Shown here in pieces: positions 47,181 through 58,000 of a stretch of 64,000 nucleotides of DNA. Source of the DNA: Ophioderma brevispina. Its lineage: Eukaryota > Echinodermata > Ophiuroidea > Amphilepidida > Ophiodermatidae. Positions within the stretch are counted from its first letter, which is position 1. Every line of letters begins with the position of its first letter. The stretch covers positions 1 through 64,000 of the forward strand of contig JAMKCH010011844.1 in assembly GCA_023653785.1 (NCBI GenBank). The letters are read 5' to 3'. The notes below the pieces were generated by a model. The model saw only the letters and a list, made by a program, of their open reading frames with translations. It was not told the DNA's origin and searched no databases. A program made the translations under genes and the position numbers.

Positions 47181-48851
47181 CAAATGAGAGAAAATAAAAT
47201 CACCTACAGCAAAATATTTTAGTAATATGTTTTAATCCTGATTAACTTGGTTGATAACTACAATTTATATTTATCAGTATTTGAAGAGTTAATTTCCAAA
47301 AGGGGTTAAATCCACTTTTTCATAGTTCTGAGAAAATCACCTTTTTTTAATACATGTATAACCAGATTGAACTTTATCAAATCAATTAATATAATTTTAT
47401 TGTCAAAGAAAGATCCCACATGTAGGAGCCGAAAAACCATATTAGTTTTACTCTCTCATTTTTAAAGGGTTTTCTATGCATTTGTTTATTTTCTGTGTGG
47501 AGTGGATTTCAGTAGGCCCTTTTGGAAAATATATTTGCAGACCAAATTTGGGCAAACTACTTTCCATTAAAGCCATGATCTTAAAACAAGATTCGTGTTA
47601 AAGGGAATCTCGGGTAGAGATGAAAAACCGCATCAAAATAGCTTATAAACTCATCAAGTAATGACACTTAGTTGTTTTTCAAGTTGGCTGCCAATTCGAG
47701 TATTTTTAGCAAAACCACTGATTTATATGTTTGAAGTATTTTCAACACCATATCGCCTTCAAAATTTCCTTTTTGGTGGGTAATTTTGCTAAGAATGATA
47801 CTACAGCAATTTTCATGGAAAAAAGTTGGATAATTTTGTCATTTCCTGTAAGAAATTAGCAAACTTTTTCAAAAATCTGAACATCTCCAAAAATGTTCGG
47901 AAAATGCCAAAACCCATACCTTTGGAATGGAGTATGCTTGAAGCATGAAATTAGTGTCAAAATCTTATAACTCAATTTTGACCAAAAGTGGATTTAGGCC
48001 CTTTGGGGAACGAGCTCTTCGTTTTATGATGTGTAATTTATGTTACCATCTGATGTGTAGATGAGAAATAAATCTTTGCATATGAATTGGATATGAATAC
48101 ATGATACTGTCCATAGAATCTACATGGTGCATTTTACACAATGAGCTTATTTGGGCCCAAAATGACTTTGACCTAAAATGCCTCAATTAACTCTCTTACA
48201 TCTCCATCAATCCTTGTCATTTGAAAATAATGTTTTGCCCCTAATTTTTAGGTTTCTTTGTGGGATTCTTATTTATTGCTTAAATGTAATTGTCTTATGG
48301 TCCTACATGTGTGGTATACATTTTGTGCAAAAATCCCTTTGGGAAAGTGGTTTCCAGGGGGTCTATAGAACCCCCTTGTTCACCAACAGAAGTAGGAAGA
48401 CCTTGTAGTGTTAAATAAAACTGATTTTTGACTTTTTGTTGCATATCACTGCATGTAACTCTAGACCCATAATTCTGAGATAGCACAAACCATAACTTGT
48501 TTTAATACTTAAAACCAGACAAACAATTTGATGTGCATGACATTGATTTATCATCTTGCCTGAAAAAATTATTCATTTTGTTTGAGTGGTTTTCAAGATA
48601 TGGTCCAACGAACAATGAGTCAGCAAAACAGACTTGTCCATGGGTATTCCATGATGGAATGATAAGTACACATCAATTATTTTGTTAACCAGGCTTTTCA
48701 AATCTGAAATCATAGCATGCAGTTGTGCTAAATACCAGTTTTCTGTCTTGTGTCAGGGCGGCTTTTCAAATCTAAAATCATACTGTAGCGTGCAGTTGTG
48801 CTTAAAGCCAGATATCTTTCTTGAACGAGAACTTAAAACATTCTCATAGTA
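47181..48851. other. Putative intron and intergenic stretch with a 70-bp direct repeat
   Basis: If the neighbouring exon is real this would begin its last intron. GGCTTTTCAAATCT-AAATCATA..GCAGTTGTGCT occurs at about 48690 and again at 48763, a diverged direct repeat of about 70 bp. No gene is recognised. Confidence 0.4.
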
Positions 48852-49852
48852 ATGGCACCTCAATTTATGCCACCTCAATTTATGCCACAACAACAAGCCT
48901 TCGCGGTTAAGATTTACTACCAAACTGGTAGCTACGTAGCTGTGCAACGGCAATGGCCAAACAGGTTCCTCGGAGTGAGAGTACAAACCAAGCCTGCTAT
49001 CTGTAACATGAGAATTAACTGTTTGAAGCAGAGGGAACATTGGAAAATGTCAACAAAGGATGAAGCAGACAGCCTAGGAGCGTCAGAAACCTGCGAACAT
49101 TCAAGCTGTAAGACAGGAGCTTTGCAACCAACAACCCATGCACAAGCAAAGGAGAAACCGTGTCGCAAATGTCTCCAGATTGTCATTTCAGCACATTGTT
49201 AGCCCATCAAATGACATCCATACAAAATGCCATAATTTGGATGAGGTGATCCTCAATGTAGGCTGGTGTTTTGCAATTGGCTAATCAACAGACCACAGCG
49301 CTTCTTAAGAGAACCTCTTGTTGTTGTTGATGAGGCCAATTGGCTCAGTGAACTCTCAAAATGTGAGAGAGTATGCGCCAAAAGGGAACCCTCCCAATGA
49401 TTTTGTCTACGACAGACCTAATGATCGCATAAAAGTTGCAGTTTTAGCAGCTGTTAAAGGTAACAATAACCTAATTGGGCCCATTTTTATTGATAGAAAT
49501 TTGAATATCATTAATCAACATTTGGAACCAGAGTTGTGGCGCATTTTTCAGCAGCAAAGAAATGGAGTAATTTGTCGTGCCTGTTTTCTTCAAGACGGTG
49601 CACCAGCACACAGGTCTGTAATGGTTAGAACTGCCCTCAGCTAGAACTCTTTCCAAATTGGATCATTGGATTAGGGCATGCGGTGGAATGGCCCCCTCGA
49701 TCACCGGATCTAACGCCGCTATGGGGTGATGTAAAAGCTAGAGTTTACAGTGAGGGTCCCCCAAACACATTACCAGAACTACGAAGATGGATAAACGATG
49801 CATTTACCGCAATTAGGAGAATGCGTGTAACATCAAGAGCCTATTCTTTATA
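48852..49852 (+). pseudogene. Mariner/IS630-like transposase with DUF4817-type N-terminus
   Basis: The start MAPQFMPPQFMPQQQAFAVK leads into YYQTGSYVAVQRQWPNRF, the helix-turn-helix signature of DUF4817 transposases. Frameshifted pieces then read ENVNKGRSRQPRSVR and AVRQELCNQQP. The DDE core survives in parts: DEANW (near 49328, first Asp), FLQDGAPAHRS (near 49588, second Asp) and VEWPPRSPDLTPLWGDVKARVY (near 49684). The third catalytic acidic residue normally follows LTPL and is missing, along with the few residues before WG. Much of the middle, between about 49170 and 49320, is degraded. The element closes with a TIR-like GGTCACCCTG and TA at 49939-49940. Inactive. Confidence 0.85.
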
Positions 49853-50070
49853 ATAAAATAAAATCCACAAATATCAAATTACAGAAAGTTGAAAAATATC
49901 ACTTTCATTTTGGGTAAAGTTTTTATTGGGTCACCCTGTATACATGCATGTATATATGTATGCGTGTATGTATGTATGTATGTATGTATGTATGTATGTA
50001 TGTATGTGTGTATGTATGTATGTATGTATGTATGTGTGTATGTATGTATGTATGTGTGTAAACATGTATG

Positions 50071-50101
<31 letters not shown>

Positions 50102-50210
50102 ACCGTGTGTCCCAAAAAAACGCAACACTTGGTGATAGGTGCCATAAGTTTTGAACAAAAGCATGTGATTACTTATTCCTTGTTGGCTAATGTCCCTGAA
50201 AATTTCACAA
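49823..50210. repeat. 0.4-kb tandem duplication, copy 1
   Basis: From GCGTGTAACATCAAGAGCC (the transposase 3' end) through the TATG microsatellite to AATTTCACAA, it matches 50231-50651. The two differ mainly in microsatellite length. Confidence 0.9.
49941..50100 (+). repeat. (TATG)n and (TG)n microsatellite, copy 1
   Basis: TGTA/TATG units with GTGTG interruptions, then (TG)n to 50100. The long Tyr/Val/Cys/Met and His/Thr/Ile frames on both strands are translations of this repeat. Confidence 0.95.
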
Positions 50211-50230
50211 AAAAAAAAAAAAAAAAAAAA
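50209..50230. other. Run of 22 A joining the second pair of duplicates
   Basis: Copy 2 has AA then GGGTAGAG at this point, so 20 extra A separate the copies, exactly as at 41045-41066. Confidence 0.8.
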
Positions 50231-50651
50231 GCGTGTAACATCAAGAGCCTATTCTTTATAATAAAATAAAATCCACAAATATCAAATTACAGAAAGTTGA
50301 AAAATATCACTTTCATTTTGGGTAAAGTTTTTATTGGGTCACCCTGTATACATGCATGTATATATGTATGCGTGTATGTATGTATGTATGTATGTATGTA
50401 TGTATGTATGTATGTATGTATGTATGTATGTATGTATGTGTGTATGTATGTATGTATGTATGTATGTATGTATGTGTGTATGTATGTATGATGTATGTGT
50501 GTAAACATGTATGTATATATGTGTGTGTGTGTGTGTGTGTGTACCGTGTGTCCCAAAAAAACGCAACACTTGGTGATAGGTGCCATAAGTTTTGAACAAA
50601 AGCATGTGATTACTTATTCCTTGTTGGCTAATGTCCCTGAAAATTTCACAA
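50231..50651. repeat. 0.4-kb tandem duplication, copy 2
   Basis: Repeats 49823-50210 almost base for base and then continues into the full long-TIR element. The microsatellite (about 50354-50541) is about 33 bp longer than in copy 1. Confidence 0.9.
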
Positions 50652-51599
50652 GGGTAGAGTCAATATTTTTTAATAAGATATGACCCCAGAAATCAAGTAA
50701 CCTGCAGGACCCACTTAACCAAATTGAGGCGCTATTAACTAATACGACACTGTATGTTTTGCGCCCAGAACCACCAATATGAATCTCTAAGACCAACCAC
50801 CATTTTCATTTTTTTGTAAGACAGGTACTGCAACAGATATTAACATATGAATGTTTCCATTGGTAATAACAGTTAATAAAAGTGCATTTTAACACACTTA
50901 AAAGATGGAATTAGGAATGTACGATAAACAAACTAACAAACTCTTCGTATTGTCCACATTAGACAGCATTGTATTAGAGCTAATCATTCATCATCATTTT
51001 GTGACGGCACACAAAGAGTTATCTTAACCCAAAATTCATGACAGAGTGAATATACTGATATTGTTATTGAGTTTGTGTTGAAAACATATGTTTTACTTTC
51101 ATAAAGTTGAGAATGTAACATTATTTTCAGTAACAAGGAAGTTGCAACCCAATGCATTTATCATTTTACAATGTATGTAATGTGGAGTTTGTCTATGACT
51201 TAGTCATAGTTTTTATAATCATCTTGAAACGTATTGTATCACCAATAATTAATGCTTTATCATTATCAGTTAAATAATAATTATGTAAATGCAGTTATTT
51301 CATCCATTTGAAGTTATTGTACAAGAAATTTGGGCAAGTAAATGTTGATTGCAATCAATATTGTATTTGCCATTCTGTTCTTCATTGCCAGTCTTGTGGT
51401 TACCAGCTCCTCATTTTTGTAAAATGGGTCCTGCGTGTTACTTGATTGTCGGGGTCATATCTTAAAAACTATTGACTCTATCACTACGATTTTTTTTCAG
51501 GGATGTTAGCTAACAGTGCTATCTTACATTACAACAAAGAACAAGTAATCATGTGTTTTTGTTCAAAACTTATTGCAGCTGACACCAAGTGACACACTG
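50544..51599. mobile_element. Long-TIR mariner-like element, family M, copy 2
   Basis: The left arm begins CCGTGTGTCCCAAAAAAACG. The right arm (about 51425-51599) is complementary over its full length and ends CCAAGTGACACACTG. TA flanks both sides (50542-50543, 51600-51601). It is the more complete of the two copies; the interior aligns with 23453-24489. A stray left end of the same family lies at 50104-50210 in the duplicated block. Confidence 0.85.
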
Positions 51600-51601
51600 T
51601 A

Positions 51602-51767
51602 TATGTGTGTATAAATGAATGATACATATGTATGGTGTGTGTATTTGTTTGTATGAATGAATGATATATATGATGTATAATTATGTATAGGGTCTTCTTC
51701 TTCTTCTTTTTGGTTGAGTCGGTAAACTGCAATAACTGCATATCACACCAACTTTTGACCAAGTGAC
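51602..51767 (-). other. Probable 3' tail region of the LINE
   Basis: Downstream of the LINE stop on its own strand, a short GAA-rich tract (AAGAAGAAGAAGAAGA, about 51696-51711) precedes AT-rich DNA. It could be the end of the retrotransposon. No gene. Confidence 0.4.
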
Positions 51768-53426
51768 TCACATGAAGAAGGACATGGTGACCACAGTGAA
51801 AAAACTAGCAAAATACTTATTTAGGTTGTCCTTGAAGAGTTGGATTGAGTTAGAGTTGACAACATAGCCAGGCAATTGATTCCATTCTTTTATTGTTTTG
51901 GAAAAAAATGAGTTCTTATAAGCTTCTTTTGTATCACAGACTTTTTGTAGCACAGAAACTTTTGGCGGTGCCCTCTGGTATTCCTTGAATTCACAATGAG
52001 ATTAGGCCCAGATGAAACGTCAACAAGGTTGTTGTGTATTTTGTACAGCATACTCAATCTCTGCATCTTCCTCCGAAGCCTGAGATCTCCCCATTGAAGA
52101 TCCCGAAGTGACAACACCCTCCTCACGATTGTAATTCCGCTTACAAAATCTAGCAGCCTGCCTTTGGATTCTATCAAGGGTTTTGATGTTACATTCCAGA
52201 TAAGGATCCCATGCAGCGACTGCATATTCCAAGTGCGGCCGTACCAGAGAAAGGTATGCAGTAGACTTGACCTTCTCAGAGCAGCTCCACATATTACATT
52301 TAATAACCCCAAGAACCTTCTGAGCCTTGTTAGCAGCGATCTGAGTTTGCTTATTCCAGCTGAGTGTATTATGAAGTTCAATCCCAAGGTATGGATGCGA
52401 CTCTTCTGAGGACAGTTGTTCACCACCGAATACATATCACCTATCCGGAGGATTTCGATTGGCAAATGTGATGGTACAACACTTAGATGGGTTGAAATTC
52501 ATCAACTACTCCTCCTGCCACAGTTCAAGGAGCTTGAGATCGTTTTGCAGAATAGAAACATCATTTTCATTTGATATTGGGAGATACAGCAGGCAATCAT
52601 CTGTGAATAATCTTGCTTTGGAAGTGAGCTTATCTGGTAAATCATTTATATATGAAAGGAACAATAATGGTCCTAGCACCGTTCCTGGTACCCCTGATGT
52701 AACTTCAGCAGTAGAAGATGACTCGCTGTCAATAACCACTCTCTGTTGACGCCCAGTCAAAAAATTTGAAATCCATGTATGAAGTGAGCCTCTAATACCT
52801 AAGTGATGTAACTTATGCATAAGGCGTCTGTGGGGTACTTTGTCGAATGCTTTTGTAAAGTCCAACACAGCTACATCGACAGTTTTCTTGTCTTCCAGAG
52901 CCAAAGCCAAATCATTGATGGTAAGGATAAGCTGAGTCTCTGTTGATCTTTTTGATCTAAAGCCGTGTTGGTTATCTGACAAGATGTTTTTTTTCTCAAA
53001 GAACTTCATGATATGACTGTGTATGATATGTTTGAGTAATTTGCAAACAACAGAGGTGAGAGATACCGGACGGTAGTTCGCTGGGTCAGCACGGTCTCCC
53101 TTCTTGAAGATTGGTGCTATGTTTGCCAGTTTCCAATCCTTAGGTATCTCACCACTGTCAATTGATGTCTGGAACATATCGCTAAGCAAAGGGGCAAGCT
53201 GGTTTGTAGCTAGTTTTAAAAACCATGGGGGAACTCCTTCTGGTCCCATGGCTTTAGAACCATCAATGTTCCTAAGCAATTTCTCAACACCAACTACACT
53301 AATGGTCAAATTGGATATATCACAAGGCAAAGTAAAATTCACACTTGGCATGATGTTGTCCTTTTCTTCTGTGAATACACTCTGGAATTGGCGGTTCAAA
53401 ATGTCAGCCTTTCCTTTTCGCATCAC
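51768..53426 (-). pseudogene. LINE reverse transcriptase and C-terminal tail
   Basis: From 53426: NIDGSKAMGPEGVPPWFLK, DWKLANIAPIFKKGDRADPA, NYRPVSLTSVVCKLL, HGFRSKRSTETQL, AVLDFTKAFDKVPH (motif A, Asp present), GVPGTVLGPLLF (motif B, where GVPQG has lost Gln) and LFTDDCLLY (catalytic box FTDD instead of FADD; both Asp remain). At about 52506 a TGG-to-TAG change ends the frame after LWQEE, and the next words, LMNFNPSKC, continue in frame. The tail alternates between frames to FKDNLNKYFASFFTVVTMSF at 51768. Confidence 0.88.
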
Positions 53427-54478
53427 TAACTGTCCTGTTGTTATTTTTCAAGTCACCAACTCCTGAATTTTCTTGCCTTAAGTTCTTAATATAAGACCAA
53501 AATGCCTTGGGCTTATCTTGTATGGTTGAAAGAAGAAATTCATCAACAAACTTTGCCTTAGCTCTCCTCACCGCTCTGGTGAATTCTCTCCTTGCAATGT
53601 AAAAAATATTCCAGTCCTGAGTAGTCTTTGACTTCCGGGCACGGTTGTAAAGTCTCTGCTTCTTTCTGCCTTGCCTCCGCAATGACCTGTTGAACCAAGG
53701 CAGATTGAACCTAGAACTTGTCATCCGGCTAGGAACATATTTATCCATTGCTTCCAGGATACTGTCCTTGATGGCATTCCATTTCTCAGCAGCACCGTTG
53801 TTGATATGCTCACTAAAATACTCAGTGGAGAAGTTAACAAGGTGGCTGTTAATGGCTTCAGTGTCCGCTTTATTCACCAAAAATTTCTTGCGTTTCACTT
53901 TACGCTTCCTGGTGGGACGAAGATCCATATCGTCCAATACTGCATCATGATCTGAGATACCATCTATGACAGTCACTTCCTTCACAGTGGTCATATTATT
54001 GGTGAAAGCTAAGTCACGGATGCGATCTTTCCTGGTGGGCTCGGTGACATGCTGATAGTGATAGAGATTATGATCCTGTGACAGACTGAGCAATTTTGCA
54101 GCAGCCTTCCTACTACGACTTCTACTGCTGACAACTGAATTGGTCTTCCAGTCAATGTTGCCTGCATTCAAATGACCTACTAGAAGTAGATTTGAACTGT
54201 TCATCTGGTCTCCTATTTTCAAAATGGATGCATTAAGTTCATCAACCTTTTCACCATTCTTATAGAAATTACCAATAATAAGCGATTTTTGGCCTTTTCA
54301 TGTTCAACTCGCTCCAGATAACTTCACAAGAAGAATCAAGATCTTTACGATGGTTACAGGCGAGATCATCCTTAATTGCCTGAAAAACTCCCCCGCCTTG
54401 AGTGTCGGTGACCCTATCCTTCCTATATACAGTAAAGTTGGGTGGAAAAATCTCTGCATTGTTTGTCTTTGACTTCAA
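53404..54478 (-). pseudogene. LINE endonuclease domain, catalytic motif altered
   Basis: Two frames, 54478-54269 and 54222-53404, join by a single-base shift near 54296. Visible are TVYRKDRVTDTQGGGVFQAI, the normally GDFN motif as GHLNAGNIDW (near 54168), and GISDHDAVL (near 53965), the SDH box, which is intact. The change of GDFN to GHLN replaces a metal- or DNA-contacting Asp with His, so nicking should be lost. After it comes the linker to the RT with NLPWFNRSLRRQGRKKQRLY and AFWSYIKNLRQ. Confidence 0.85.
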
Positions 54479-54522
54479 CCACGACTCAGTCCCACATATT
54501 ACATATAGCTCTATGAGTGCTG

Positions 54523-55014
54523 CTATATCAGCTGACTTCTTGGTGATACTTTGGCAGTTGATAAGTAAGCAGCGAAGAGTGTGTTGTTTTCTTGTTGATT
54601 GCTGTTGGGGCGAATTATTCTGAGAACTATCGGCTCAGAACTTTTAGAAGAATAGTGACTGTCGTTGCTGTTGACGCAATCCGGGCAAAACCACATTTCA
54701 TCGCTGTCAGCAAGTCTCGTGTGCGTGACTTCATCGATATTAGCACACTTATCGTGGATCCAGAAGTCACATCCATCACACTGCACTGCAGCATCTCTAC
54801 CATCGACAACACATTTCTTGCAAAGTCCGCACGGGTAATAACAGTTTTTACAAAATTTACTATCGATGGCACACTGGTTATGTAGAGGGACACAACAAAC
54901 TTCACATGTAGTCATGCAAGATTTTTTGCCATACTTTTTACAGATGTTACAATATGTCTCCCTGCCAGGGTTGAGCTCTATGTTGCACAAAGATGAAAAA
55001 CATATAAACAACAT
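54523..55014 (-). pseudogene. LINE N-terminal region: 2A-like relic and PHD finger
   Basis: The 163-residue frame opens MLFICFSSLCNIELNPGR; an in-frame TGA lies about ten codons upstream, supporting this ATG. Residues 11-18, NIELNPGR, match the 2A-like consensus D-(V/I)-E-x-N-P-G-P except at the first and last positions. The last position is the Pro after the skipping point, so skipping should fail. Residues about 22-60 hold CNICKK..CEVCCVPLHNQC. A PHD finger follows: CGLCKKC..QCDGCDFWIH..C..CPDC (about 62-113). PHD fingers occur in ORF1 or the N-terminus of several CR1-type LINEs. The frame then drops out before the endonuclease. Confidence 0.8.
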
Positions 55015-58000
55015 GATCCTGGAATTAGGCTGGGTATTTGGTCATACATCCGTTGCTGGTATCATTAGCATAGATCGATACAAAAGATACACTACCCATG
55101 TCAACATGTTAATTGAAATTGCACATTAAAACCACTTCTATAGTTGAATGATAGAAAATGTTCACGGGTAACTGTCTATCAGTAACAGTGGTTAGATGTC
55201 TGCTAATAATATAAATCAGGAAACCCGCTGTCATAAGTTAGTTAATCCCGCAATTTTTCATGGTGCTCACTCTAACTACAAATTTATATACGCTTCTAAC
55301 TTCACCTGAAATTGCACACAAACTTAATGTGTCGCGATACTTAAGATGGCCTCTACTAAATGATCGAGGACAGTTGAAAAAGTGGTGATGTTGTTTTTTA
55401 TTCCCCATTTGACATTTCCAGATTTCAACGCCGCTTCAAGGTCACTTATGATATCATGCAAAATCCTTTTTCTGATCGTATGAGTGGCTTTGTGAAATGT
55501 AATGTGTGAATTGTAGCTATTGGAGAAAAGTAGTCATAATAGTTAATTGTGTTGGAACATTGTGTAGTGAGAGCTTATTTACGCAGCGCAAATAACAAGA
55601 GTGTTATTCATCGATCCTTATTTCTTTTCCTCCGACCCCACCAATTTTGCGCACTGTGAGCGGCAAAGCTCTTTTGTGCATTTATGCTACGCATGCCTTG
55701 GCTTGTTCCAATTGTTGTGTGGTTGTGGGATTTTGTGTGTCATTATTAAAACATGTGGTGATTTAGTTTCAAAAGAGCGTCTTACCATAAGTCAGTAACT
55801 TGGTGCGATTGGAGTTCATCTTTATAAGGCACATTACCAATAGTTAATTGGAAAATAAATTTCCAACTCTGGCTTCTCATCAACCATCAATTGATATTCT
55901 GTAGAAGAAAGAAATATATTACCCATCCTATTGTTGCATAAACACAGGGGCGGGCGCCAGGGTGGTGGAGGGGGTGGTTAGCTGCCCGCCCCCTGAGTTA
56001 ATTTTGTTTACGTCCCCCCCCCCCCCCATGATCTGTTTCGCCCCTCTATGATTTTATGAGGGGCTTTTAATTTCCCTCTACTTCAGCACTTATGTCATTC
56101 ATAAAAGTTATTTTAAGAAGGGAAATATGATTGGACAAAAATCATGCATTGATAATTTGTCTACACAGTGCGTAGGGAAATGGAAATAGCCCCACTAAAA
56201 AAAATGAAATCTGCTTGACTACGCGAACAAAACAGATGAGCCAATGGATGAGCATAGACATATGTCATGCTGTTCCTACCAACTTCCCTAAACTCCCCAC
56301 CCCCAATTCCCATGCTACCTCTCGCTTCACTTAACTCCTTCTGCTGCTGTTCCTAGCAATTTATTTATGGGAAGGATGTATTCATCAGCCATTGAATTAT
56401 TATCGAAATCTCCGATAATAATTATTCTCATTACAAAAAAGTCCTTTTGGGACACACAGGAATTTGAGCTTTACCATTCACTACTTAATCAGAAGGAACC
56501 AGAAGACTCAAGGCGTGCATTGGAGAGTACTCAGTTTTGTGGCAAAAGGTCACATAAGTCAAATAAAAGGGCATTCTCTGAAAAAACAAAAAAATGCTTC
56601 TGACCTTCACAATTGGTCTGATTATTAAAATTTGCTCCAAACTGAACCACTGAATCAAGGCCATATGGGTGTACACAGATTTGGATCTGAGGTAAACTTA
56701 AATATGGCATAATTTCAATGCTTAGATTCATGTTCTGTGAGCACAATTGAGCTTACTGTTAGTTTTGTGTCCCTCCAATTGTAGGCTGAAAGTGTACATG
56801 CCAATCTGTATGCCGACCCAGACTTTAAAACTAAGGTGTATCTGCGGAATAAACGATTCTATTCAATGTTTTAAGGGGTCGTTGGTATACTATGAGTGAC
56901 TCCAGCGAATGTTGTAACAATTATTTATACTGCAAGTGTGCATAAATCATGAAGAAAATGTTTGCAAATTTCAATATCTTCAAAGACTCAGCATATCTTT
57001 TACTATATAACTTATAAAACAAATATATGTACATTATAAAATGATCAAAGTTACATAATTTATCACCAATCAGACCAAACACCTATAGGATGATATCTAT
57101 CAATCCTCTACCAACCCTGGCTTGTTAGCTCCAATGTAAGAGGCACCATGCTAGTAGTATGGAGATTGCCCATTGGGGTTGGGCAAGAGCACATTTTTTT
57201 CAACACTGCATGCTTTGGCCCATGAAAGATTATTAAACATTCAAATATCTCTTCTTTAGGTTTCATGTTTCAATTTGCACACAATGTTCATTAATTTTAA
57301 AAGCATTTCCATTTGGAAGAAAAGTATGTTAAAGCTCCGGGGCCCATTTCTCAGCACATTATCCCACCAAATGACATCATTTTTGTAAAAGCATTTTAAT
57401 ACTGTACGAGACGTAATCAAAAGGTCAGAAAAGTAACCTCCCGGGGTTCATAAAACAAAAATTCACATGACTATTTGTAAGAAGATTGACTTGACCAAGA
57501 TGTAAATTCAACAGTTATGATTTTAAACATAAATTAAAATCCATTCAATATTACAGAATTAACAATGCACAAAATTATTATCTATATTCTTCCTACTTAA
57601 AAATCAAATTAAACAAAAAACATCTCATATATTTCCAAAGTTTACAGTTCGGGTGTGGGTGCGACCAGTCTCGTGAATCAGGTTCATAAATATTGGCGAC
57701 ACAATTCTTGACTTGTGTACAGTTCAATAGTTTCCGTTACCATATCGCAAAAAGTCCTTTTGGTCTGACGGCCGATTTAATTTGTGAAGTTGTTAACTTG
57801 AAGAACAACTGGAAGTATAATGGCAACTCGGATGTCCCCCAGCACCAAGCGTGATACCTCAGTGCGTTAAAGCTGAAACTTCACTGGTAAAGAAGCAATG
57901 TCCTGCTGGAATTTTATGGTTAACCTTTGTTTTTCCAAGGTTCCAAATGTTGGTGCAGCTCTGACAATTCTGACAACTCTTTTCAGGAATTATAATAAAG

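Larger units (their letters stand above)
51768..55014 (-). mobile_element. Nearly full-length, inactive CR1-type LINE (PHD, endonuclease, RT)
   Basis: On the minus strand one polyprotein can be followed from 55014 to 51768: a PHD-type Cys/His finger, an apurinic-type endonuclease, a reverse transcriptase and the conserved C-terminal tail (MWSCSEKVKSTAYLSLVRPH, HLEYAVAAWDPY, LSMLYKIHNNL, FFSKTIKEWNQLP). Order and motifs fit CR1/L2-like elements. At least three frameshifts, one nonsense codon and damaged catalytic motifs make it dead. Its parts are listed separately. Confidence 0.9.

Noticed and set aside
49879..50605. Frames of repeated Tyr-Val-Cys-Met or His-Thr-Tyr-Ile
   Set aside because: Translations of the TATG/TG microsatellite on both strands.
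52164..54885. Plus-strand frames across the CR1-type LINE
   Set aside because: They are shadows of the minus-strand polyprotein, which carries all the motifs.
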